DNA from: Rubrobacter sp.
GTDB lineage: Bacteria; Actinomycetota; Rubrobacteria; Rubrobacterales; Rubrobacteraceae
Reading direction: 5' to 3'
NCBI GenBank assembly: GCA_013815485.1
Contig: JACDGB010000029.1
Location: 1-10,793, forward strand
Length of the DNA stretch: 10,793 bases
Shown here: positions 1 through 5,462 of the stretch, one piece after another
Layout of the letters: each line of letters opens with the position of its first letter
Numbering within the stretch: the stretch's first letter is position 1
Position numbers and translations under genes: made by a program
The notes under the pieces: model-generated
Database searches by the model: none
Seen by the model: only the letters and a program-made list of their open reading frames with translations
What the model was told of the DNA's origin: nothing

Positions 1-173
1 ACCGCATGCAGGATCTTGAACGAATCCGCGTTCCCCACCGTGAATGAGTCCCACACGTTCACAGCACCACCGCTGACTGGAAAGATCACGAGGTTTTGCG
101 CCCCCGTATAAAAATTCAGCATCCTGGATGACGCGCCTGGCTGGTTGTTCCCCCTTGGGAGCGCAGGATTCAT
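1..173 (-). CDS. Possible 5' end of a divergent gene, cut by the left edge
   Basis: An open frame runs leftward off the window from an ATG at 173 (a second in-frame ATG is at 122). From the second ATG the peptide begins MLNFYTGAQNLVIFPVSGG and stays open to the edge, with about 70% G/C at third positions. I do not recognise it, and neither ATG has a clear Shine-Dalgarno site. A plus-strand frame that ends at the TAA at 109-111 has similar composition, so this stretch could instead be the tail of a plus-strand gene or be non-coding. The coding call is tentative. Confidence 0.25.
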   Translation of the reverse strand, partial: MNPALPRGNNQPGASSRMLNFYTGAQNLVIFPVSGGAVNVWDSFTVGNADSFKILHA

Positions 174-414
174 GGCCCGGTTCAAAGACCGCAACCGACC
201 GAGCCATCGCGAACTCTTTAGCTCGTTTCCACGCTCTCCGCTCAGAAAACAGCCGCCGACACGCGAAGCGCGAGGATTTGGCACTAATCTTCCGATTCGT
301 CCCGGCCCAGAGTATTGATCCTGGATCGTGCCGCTGGTAAAATCCCGCGCATTCGGAAAATTGGTTCTACCAGATGGTTTCTGTCAGGAGAGCCATGAGG
401 GGAAGGGAGAGCGG
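174..414. other. Upstream region of the oxidoreductase operon
   Basis: I see no convincing gene here. The longer plus-strand frames that cross it lack ribosome-binding sites and end or change frame before the first real start at 415. The region holds the promoter at 315-343, one of two matching short palindromes (317-327; its partner is at 120-130), and a purine-rich ribosome-binding stretch at 396-412. With the uncertain stretch 1-173, about 400 bases lie ahead of the first secure gene. Confidence 0.6.
315..343 (+). promoter_or_regulatory. Sigma-70-type promoter for the oxidoreductase operon
   Basis: A -35 box TTGATC (315-320) and a -10 box TAAAAT (338-343) are separated by exactly 17 bases, placing transcription start near 350, about 65 bases before the ATG at 415. 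The -10 box lies inside any reading frame begun at 328, which argues against that earlier start. A palindrome, GATCC-T-GGATC (317-327), overlaps the -35 box and could be an operator. This is pattern matching only. Confidence 0.5.
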
Positions 415-1650
415 ATGACGACGGGTAGAGAAGCTGGCGATACGATTCCGGCGGATCAGGACACCCAGCAGGGCCATACTTCGACGGAGGTGCGCGAGGA
501 GGCGAAGAGCGTAGAGTTCACCTACCGGGGCATCTTCCAGAAGACGCTGGCGGCGAACCTGTGCAAGCATGTGGTGATGGCGGCCCGCAAGCGGGAGTGG
601 CTGGGCACGACCATCCAGCGCTACAGCGACTCGCCGGAGCGCAACGGCATCCCGGCCAAGCAGTTCGCAGTTATCGCGCCGGACACGGAGACGCTCGAAG
701 GGCACATGGCGAAGTACGAGCCAAACGAGTTGGATGTGATCTCCTGCCTCGACGATACGATGGCCGATGGCATCGAATCGTGGGCCTGGTACGGGCGCCA
801 GCCCATCAACGTGCGTTTGAGGCGGGGCGGGACGCTACTAGTAATCTCCAACCGCCCCAAAGAAGAGTTGCTTCGGATTATCCCCCAGAAGCCGTGGGAT
901 TGGACGCTTGCGATACTGTCAGGCACGCCGAGCCTTGCCGGGCTCTGGGTCTACCGCGACGATGGCACGGACATGCGGGTTCTAGGCGCCATCGCAAGCA
1001 CCCGCCCCGACATCTTCGAGATGAGCGAGATAGAGGCGGTCGTCCGGGACGACGACGCTTTGGGTGATGACTACATCGCGGCCCTCAAGAGCGGCCACGA
1101 CGAGGTGCAGACGCACGAGATCTCCGCTGGCGAAGGCGCGCCGGACACATACGAGCCGGTCAAGCTCCCCGGCTACAAGGAGATGCGAGAGGCCATCATC
1201 GTCCCCGCCGTCAAGGTGGGCGAGAAGAACCCGAATTACCGCACATCTTCGGATCGGACCATGCGCCCGGTGGTCAACTTCGACACCTGCATCAAGTGCC
1301 GGCAGTGTTGGATCGACTGCCCCGACGAGTGCTTCGACATAACCGACGAAGAACTCCATCCCATCAACTACAGCTACTGCACCGGCTGCGGCATCTGCGC
1401 CCAGGTCTGTCCGGTCGAGGACTGCATCGTCATGGTCAACGACCTCGAGTTCGTCGAAGAGGGCGACAAGGACATGTTCCCCCTCTGGCAGAACGACAAG
1501 GAAAGCTACCACGAGTGGCGCGACGGGAAGATAGAGAAGGGGCGCATACAGCACCACGATTACTTCAACGCCGATACCTGGGCGTGGGCCGGAAGTGGGC
1601 AGGCCGAGAATACGCCCGACAGGAACGACAGTACAGCGCGTAACTCGTAA
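415..1650 (+). CDS. 2-oxoacid:ferredoxin oxidoreductase, fused gamma/delta subunit (probable oxalate oxidoreductase)
   Basis: This 411-residue protein carries the gamma domain and the ferredoxin-like (delta) domain of a thiamine-dependent 2-oxoacid:ferredoxin oxidoreductase in one chain. After a hydrophilic N-terminus of about 35 residues, residues ~36-235 form a diverged gamma domain (it opens around YRGIFQKTLAANL). Residues ~285-345 hold two C-x2-C-x2-C-x3-C-P motifs: Cys292/295/298/302 and Cys322/325/328/332. These bind two [4Fe-4S] clusters that carry electrons from the active site to ferredoxin in the cytoplasm. A gamma-delta fusion is known in Moorella oxalate oxidoreductase, while many pyruvate enzymes keep the two apart. 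The ATG at 415 was chosen because a purine-rich site (GGGGAAGGGAGAG) lies just before it; the in-frame ATG at 328 falls inside the promoter. It is the first gene of the operon, with 30 bases to the alpha gene. The family is sure; the substrate call rests on alpha. Confidence 0.9.
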   Translation: MTTGREAGDTIPADQDTQQGHTSTEVREEAKSVEFTYRGIFQKTLAANLCKHVVMAARKREWLGTTIQRYSDSPERNGIPAKQFAVIAPDTETLEGHMAKYEPNELDVISCLDDTMADGIESWAWYGRQPINVRLRRGGTLLVISNRPKEELLRIIPQKPWDWTLAILSGTPSLAGLWVYRDDGTDMRVLGAIASTRPDIFEMSEIEAVVRDDDALGDDYIAALKSGHDEVQTHEISAGEGAPDTYEPVKLPGYKEMREAIIVPAVKVGEKNPNYRTSSDRTMRPVVNFDTCIKCRQCWIDCPDECFDITDEELHPINYSYCTGCGICAQVCPVEDCIVMVNDLEFVEEGDKDMFPLWQNDKESYHEWRDGKIEKGRIQHHDYFNADTWAWAGSGQAENTPDRNDSTARNS

Positions 1651-1680
1651 GCGAACTCTGGAAAGGGAGGTGAATCCTAG

Positions 1681-2904
1681 ATGACTATGGAGAAACAAGC
1701 AGGAAGCGCGGACAATCAGGTCGAGAAGCTAATGACCGGCACCCAGGCCGTCGCCCAGGCCGTGCGTCTGGCCGACGTGGACGTGACTTCGGCGTACCCC
1801 ATCCGCCCTTACGACGGCGTGATGCAGGCGGTCGCCAAGCTCATCGCCGACGGTGACCTCGACGCCGAGTACATCGTCGCCGAAGGCGAGCACTCGCAGT
1901 TCGAGATCTGCAAGCACGCCTCGGCGGTCGGGAGCCGCGTCTTCGTCGGCTCCTCGGGCGTCGGCTGGATGTACGCGATGGAGTCCAACGCCGTTACGCC
2001 ATCGCTGAGGCTGCCGGTCGTAGCCATGATCGGGAACCGCGCGCTCGACGATCCAGGCGCGTTCGGGGTCGAGCATAACGATGCGCTATGCGTCCGCGAC
2101 CTCGGCTGGCAGCTCAACTGGGTCGAGAACGCCCAGGAGTGCTTCGACGCGACGCTCATGGCGTACCGCGTCGGTGAGGACCCGAGGGTTTCTTTCCCGA
2201 TCGGCATCGGGGTGGACGGCGCGTTCATCACGCACTCGCAGACGATCATCAAGATCCCCGACCAGGAATTGGTGGACGAGTTCCTGCCGCCCTATGATCT
2301 TGGCAACAGGCTGCTGCACCCTGACAACCCCATCTCCATCGCCCCCCAGGCCAACGAGGACTGGGTCATGGAGATCCGCAAGCAGACCGACGACGCCGCT
2401 CACCGGGTGAAGGATGTGATCTGGGAGGCTCACAACGACTTCAAGCGCATCTTCGGGCGCGGCGGCGACAACCCGTTCTTCGAGGAGTACATGACCGAAG
2501 ACGCCGATTACGTGCTCTTCGGGATGGGCTCCCTGGCACTTCCGACGAAGGTCATGGTCAGGCGGCTGCGCGACCGGGGCGAGAAGGTCGGCTTCGTCCG
2601 CCTGAAGTGGTTCCGTCCCTTCCCGGACGAGGAGCTGACCGAGATCCTGACCCGCTTCAAGGCCATCGGCGTCGTGGACCGCGACTACTCTTACGGCTCG
2701 CCCGGTCAGGGTGGCGTCGTGTTCAACGACCTGCGAGCCGCGCTCTACAACGCCGAAGTCAGGCCAAAGATCATCAACTTCATCGGCGGCCTCGGCGGGC
2801 GTGAGCTAACCCCGGAGATGATGGACGACATGGCCGACACCACAAGGCGGGCCGCGGCGGGCGAAGATGTCCCGATGGTGCGTTGGATCGGTGTGAGAGA
2901 GTAG
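1681..2904 (+). CDS. 2-oxoacid:ferredoxin oxidoreductase, alpha subunit, oxalate-type active site
   Basis: This 407-residue protein is the substrate-binding alpha subunit (PFOR domains I and II). Residues ~18-240 are the pyrimidine-binding domain with GTQAVAQAVRLADVDV, EGEHSQ (68-73) and GSSGVG (90-95). Residues ~270-400 are the second alpha/beta domain. Pyruvate enzymes read YPITP around residue 39, where the Thr contacts the substrate carboxylate. Here it is YPIRPYD, with Arg42. A later loop reads NRALDDPG, giving Arg120 and Asp123. From memory, the oxalate oxidoreductase of Moorella thermoacetica uses Tyr28, Arg31, Arg109 and Asp112 in alpha; Tyr39, Arg42, Arg120 and Asp123 here match all four with a constant offset of 11. 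That supports a small dianionic substrate, best oxalate: oxalate to 2 CO2 with two electrons to ferredoxin and no CoA. A strong site (AAAGGGAGGTGA, 1662-1673) precedes the ATG. Glyoxylate-type acids or another dicarboxylate remain possible. Confidence 0.88.
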   Translation: MTMEKQAGSADNQVEKLMTGTQAVAQAVRLADVDVTSAYPIRPYDGVMQAVAKLIADGDLDAEYIVAEGEHSQFEICKHASAVGSRVFVGSSGVGWMYAMESNAVTPSLRLPVVAMIGNRALDDPGAFGVEHNDALCVRDLGWQLNWVENAQECFDATLMAYRVGEDPRVSFPIGIGVDGAFITHSQTIIKIPDQELVDEFLPPYDLGNRLLHPDNPISIAPQANEDWVMEIRKQTDDAAHRVKDVIWEAHNDFKRIFGRGGDNPFFEEYMTEDADYVLFGMGSLALPTKVMVRRLRDRGEKVGFVRLKWFRPFPDEELTEILTRFKAIGVVDRDYSYGSPGQGGVVFNDLRAALYNAEVRPKIINFIGGLGGRELTPEMMDDMADTTRRAAAGEDVPMVRWIGVRE

Positions 2905-2953
2905 AATAACGGGTAGGCATGGAAGCAAACAAACAAAAGGAGGCGTGTCAAAC

Positions 2954-4126
2954 ATGACGATGGCACCCGGACGGGCCTTGAAGCTCGATCCGATAAAGTC
3001 GATAAAGAAGGCGCCGGAGGAGGAGTACTACCAGTCCGGCCACCGTACCTGCCAGGGCTGTCTCTCCGCCCTGCCGATGCGGCTGATGGCGAAGGCCGCC
3101 GGGCCGCGCACCATCGTGCTCGGAACCACGGGCTGCATGTACGTGGCGAACACCACCTATATGTCCACGCCCTGGGTCGTGCCGTGGATGCACACTCAGC
3201 TCGGCGCGGCCGGTTCCGCCGCTCTCGGCACCTCCGCCGGCCTCAAGGCCCTGATGCGTAAAGGCAAGATGAAAGACGAGCCGATCAACGTCATCGCCTT
3301 CTGCGGCGACGGCGGCGGCGCCGACATGGGCCTCGCGGCAATCTCCGCCGCCCTCACGGATGTCGAGTACAACTTGCTTATCTTCCTCTACGATAACGAG
3401 TCGTACGCCAACACCGACATCCAGACCTCCGGCCAGACGCCGTGGGGCGCGGTGACGACCTTCTCGCCTCCTGGCAAGAAGCATCGCATCATGCAGCGCC
3501 GGTGGAAGAAGAACGTCCCCGGAATGCTCGCCGCCGGACACCCCGACACCAAGTACATCGCCTCTGGCACGCCAGCCATCCCGGTGGACATGATGGACAA
3601 GGTACGCGCCGCGCTCTCAGCCGGTGGCCCGACCTACGTGCATGTCCTCGACCCGTGCCCCAAGGGCTGGCACTACGATCCGGAGCATTCGACGGAGTTG
3701 GGCAAGCTCGCCATCGAGACGGGTATCTATCCCTTGTATGAGATCAAGGAAGGCGTCTGCAACTACACGGGCACGACGCGCCAGATCGCCCAGGGCCGGC
3801 GCGAGCGCAAGCCGGTGCGCGAGTACCTGGAGAAGCAGGGCCGTTTCGCCCACTTCAAGAACCAGGACTTCGCCTACTTCCAGAAGAAGATAGACGAGAT
3901 GTGGGAGCAGTGGATCATCCCCGGCGTCGTCGCTTTCTCCTACGGAGGCCCGCTCAACATCACGAGCGAGAAGGCGGCCATCCGCAACAACAACGTGGAG
4001 CGGGACAACGCCTCCTGGGCCGGCGACCGGCCCGGCCACGCTCACGAAGAGCTGGAAGGCGACGGCGGCCTGGACCACGAGTGGCGCGACGACAACACTT
4101 TGGGCGACCCGTCCTCGGGTAACTAA
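2954..4126 (+). CDS. 2-oxoacid:ferredoxin oxidoreductase, beta (thiamine diphosphate) subunit
   Basis: This 390-residue protein is the beta subunit, which binds thiamine diphosphate and the [4Fe-4S] cluster nearest the active site. Four cluster Cys are visible: Cys33 and Cys36 (TCQGC), Cys61 (TTGC) and Cys235 (DPCPKGW). The thiamine/Mg motif runs from GDGGGADMG (118-126) to YDNESYANTDIQTSG (146-160). The family core is usually a little over 300 residues; here about 60 extra hydrophilic, acidic residues follow position ~330, ending near EWRDDNTLGDPSSGN. The GTG at 2945 is only one base from the GGAGG at 2939-2943, while the ATG at 2954 has the usual gap of 10, so I use 2954. It is the last gene of the operon, 49 bases after alpha, and is followed by the terminator at 4151-4194. 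With alpha and gamma/delta it would form the complete cytoplasmic enzyme. Confidence 0.9.
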   Translation: MTMAPGRALKLDPIKSIKKAPEEEYYQSGHRTCQGCLSALPMRLMAKAAGPRTIVLGTTGCMYVANTTYMSTPWVVPWMHTQLGAAGSAALGTSAGLKALMRKGKMKDEPINVIAFCGDGGGADMGLAAISAALTDVEYNLLIFLYDNESYANTDIQTSGQTPWGAVTTFSPPGKKHRIMQRRWKKNVPGMLAAGHPDTKYIASGTPAIPVDMMDKVRAALSAGGPTYVHVLDPCPKGWHYDPEHSTELGKLAIETGIYPLYEIKEGVCNYTGTTRQIAQGRRERKPVREYLEKQGRFAHFKNQDFAYFQKKIDEMWEQWIIPGVVAFSYGGPLNITSEKAAIRNNNVERDNASWAGDRPGHAHEELEGDGGLDHEWRDDNTLGDPSSGN

Positions 4127-4150
4127 CACCCGCGAAAGCAGCGAAGTAAA

Positions 4151-4194
4151 CGAAGCGGGAGATGCGAATTTGCATCTCCCGCTTCGTCTTTTCT
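4151..4194 (+). terminator. Strong intrinsic terminator of the oxidoreductase operon
   Basis: The arm CGAAGCGGGAGATGC (4151-4165) and its exact complement (4172-4186) form a perfect 15-bp stem around the six-base loop GAATTT. The run TCTTTTCT (4187-4194) follows on the plus strand. It lies 25 bases after the beta stop codon and 33 bases before the next gene's ATG. This is the clearest regulatory structure in the window. Confidence 0.92.
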
Positions 4195-4226
4195 CAGGCC
4201 ATGAAGAGAACAAGGAGGTTAGGACC

Positions 4227-4667
4227 ATGACGAACTTCCCAACGAAGATCCTGCTGTACACCGACGGTTCGGAGGACGCGGCCCTGGCCGCCCCCGTGGT
4301 GGTCAGCCTCGCCGAAAAATCCGGCGCGGAGTTGCACATCGTCCACGTCTGGCACACTGCCGCCCCGTTCGCTCCGCCCTCGTGGTTCAGGGACGACGCC
4401 CAGAGGAGGCTGGACGAAGAAATCCAGCACATCCAGAACGCCGGAGGGACCGTCACCGAGACGCACCTGAGAAAAGGCCACACCGCCGAGGAGGTCGTCA
4501 ACCTCAGCGATGAGTTGGAGGCGGACCTGATCGTGGTGGGCGTCGTCATGGGGGTCGGCGCCGCGGAGCGCAAGATCCTGGAGGGCCTCTCTGACGATAT
4601 CGTTCACCATGCCCAGTGCCCGGTCATGGTGATGCGGACCAGGGAACAAACAGAGGCCGTCAGATAA
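4227..4667 (+). CDS. Universal stress protein (UspA family)
   Basis: This 146-residue single-domain protein begins KILLYTDGSEDAALAAPVVV, the first strand and Asp-containing loop typical of the Usp fold. It ends with DIVHHAQCPVMVMR, the usual last helix and strand. Usp proteins are cytoplasmic, act in stress or low-energy survival, and many bind ATP. The ATP signature G-x2-G-x9-G-[ST] is irregular here: G105, G109, G111 and G120 are present, but spacings are off by one and Leu121 stands where Ser/Thr is usual, so nucleotide binding is uncertain. The ATG at 4227 has AAGGAGG (4212-4218) just upstream. The gene follows the terminator so closely that no separate promoter fits between them; expression may come from readthrough or from a promoter within the beta gene's tail. 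Its last 8 bases overlap the convergent gene. Some Usp proteins regulate neighbouring transporters, but nothing here shows this. Confidence 0.88.
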   Translation: MTNFPTKILLYTDGSEDAALAAPVVVSLAEKSGAELHIVHVWHTAAPFAPPSWFRDDAQRRLDEEIQHIQNAGGTVTETHLRKGHTAEEVVNLSDELEADLIVVGVVMGVGAAERKILEGLSDDIVHHAQCPVMVMRTREQTEAVR

Positions 4668-5181
4668 CGGAGGAGGGGCCCTCGAACGGGGCGAGAGCTT
4701 CTCTGGCGGCCTCTCTAGCTCCGTCAGGGTCTTCCCAGGCGTCGAGGTGGCTGGAGACATCCAGACGCTTCCATGAGGCCGTCCAGACGACTTCACCCTC
4801 CACGGCTAGTTGGAGAGGCTCGGGGATCTGGTACGTCCCGAAGTCTTCTCCGGGTTCGTAGTCCAGAACCTCCTCTCCTCCGCACTGCCCGGCGACGAGT
4901 TCCCTGGCTGTCTGGTCGGGGGAGATGTGGAAGTCGAAGGAGTCGCTGGCGTCGGGCCAGTGGGTGACCATCACGCCGTCCTTGCCAAGTTCGGTCACGA
5001 TCCTGCGGTATCCCTTTAGTGGATCCGGCACGGCAGCATGGGGGATCGCGAGTTCGTGATCGCCCATCCGGTTCCGCAGCTCCGAGTAGTACGCTTCGTA
5101 ATATTCCGTGACCTGGGACCTCAGTTCTTCGAGATCCGAGTCACTCAATTCCTGTAGTCTCATGGTGCTCAATCCTAGCAC
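4660..5181 (-). CDS. Hypothetical protein, unrecognised family
   Basis: This is a soluble, acidic protein of about 173 residues with no signal peptide or membrane segment. The N-terminal part (MRLQELSDSDLEELRSQVTE and on) looks like a charged helix. The middle has FDFHISPDQT and a single Cys in AGQCGGEEV, and an acidic stretch YEPGEDFGTY follows. I see no catalytic motif and do not recognise the family. The GTG at 5181 has an excellent site (GGAAGGAG, minus strand 5196-5189) seven bases upstream. The ATG at 5163, which starts MRLQELSD, is the alternative but has only a weak site. It overlaps usp tail-to-tail by 8 bases with no hairpin between them, and is divergent from the transporter gene. 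Base composition is like its neighbours. It is a likely real gene of unknown role. Confidence 0.7.
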   Translation of the reverse strand: MLGLSTMRLQELSDSDLEELRSQVTEYYEAYYSELRNRMGDHELAIPHAAVPDPLKGYRRIVTELGKDGVMVTHWPDASDSFDFHISPDQTARELVAGQCGGEEVLDYEPGEDFGTYQIPEPLQLAVEGEVVWTASWKRLDVSSHLDAWEDPDGAREAAREALAPFEGPSSVI

Positions 5182-5219
5182 GCATGAGCTCCTTCCTAGC
5201 GGTCGAAGAGACATCCCGG

Positions 5220-5240
5220 CAACCCCGGATTCGCGGGTTG
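5220..5240. repeat. Inverted repeat overlapping the transporter -35 box
   Basis: CAACCC (5220-5225) and GGGTTG (5235-5240) are perfect six-base arms nine bases apart. The right arm shares TTG with the TTGACA box, so a dimeric protein bound here would cover the -35 region. This suggests an operator, but the arms are short. Confidence 0.35.
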
Positions 5241-5266
5241 ACACAACAAACACACCGGTATATCCT
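5238..5266 (+). promoter_or_regulatory. Sigma-70-type promoter for the transporter operon
   Basis: A perfect TTGACA (5238-5243) is followed after 17 bases by TATCCT (5261-5266); TATATC (5259-5264) with 15 bases is an alternative -10. Transcription would start near 5273, giving a leader of about 150 bases before the transporter start. It lies between divergent genes. I searched the leader by eye for common riboswitch cores and recognised none. Confidence 0.5.
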
Positions 5267-5420
5267 GCTTGGTCATTGGTCGTACCTGTGGGAAAGGGTA
5301 GACGAGAGGGAAGGGGTGACGAAGGCAGTGCCCGGTTGGGGTTGCGGGCAACGAGGGGAAGGGATCGTTGTCAGGCGTGTGGGGTATTTCAGGTTCGCGT
5401 CGGAGGGAAAGGAGATCCTT

Positions 5421-5462
5421 ATGGAAACATGGGAGACGGGGAGGCGCTGGTGGCTGACGTAA
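5421..5462 (+). CDS. Possible 13-residue Trp-rich leader peptide
   Basis: The ATG at 5421 has the best ribosome-binding site of the region, AAAGGAG (5408-5414) with a six-base gap. It opens a tiny frame reading METWETGRRWWLT before TAA at 5460-5462. Three of its 13 residues are Trp. It overlaps the candidate transporter starts at 5429 and 5450 in another frame and ends 47 bases before the ATG at 5510. It could be a regulatory leader peptide that couples or attenuates transporter translation. It could also be a chance frame whose ribosome-binding site really serves the ATG at 5429. Confidence 0.35.
   Translation: METWETGRRWWLT

Noticed and set aside
328..414. An upstream ATG at 328 as the start of the gamma/delta gene
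   Set aside because: It lies inside the likely promoter (the -10 box is at 338-343) and has no ribosome-binding site, while the ATG at 415 has a good one.
982..1698. A 238-codon minus-strand frame opposite the ferredoxin domain
   Set aside because: The plus strand carries two clear [4Fe-4S] motifs here; the antisense frame is rich in Val/Asp/Leu with no motif.
415..4126. Pyruvate:ferredoxin oxidoreductase as the operon's product
   Set aside because: The fold and cofactor motifs fit, but the alpha subunit has Arg where pyruvate enzymes have the substrate-binding Thr, together with the R-x-x-D loop of oxalate oxidoreductase. It remains the main alternative.
3617..4573. A 318-codon minus-strand frame across the beta tail, terminator and usp
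   Set aside because: It runs through two real genes and a perfect 15-bp terminator stem, and its composition is that of an antisense shadow.
5273..5420. A riboswitch in the transporter leader
   Set aside because: Short stems such as TGCCCG/CGGGCA (5329-5350) and CAACG/CGTTG (5349-5370) can form, but I could match no conserved core of TPP, cobalamin, glycine, fluoride, Mn or other common classes.
5108..5428. An N-terminal extension of the transporter back to 5108
   Set aside because: It would overlap the start of the divergent gene and run through the promoter. The extra residues are polar and low in family character, and nearer starts have better ribosome-binding sites.
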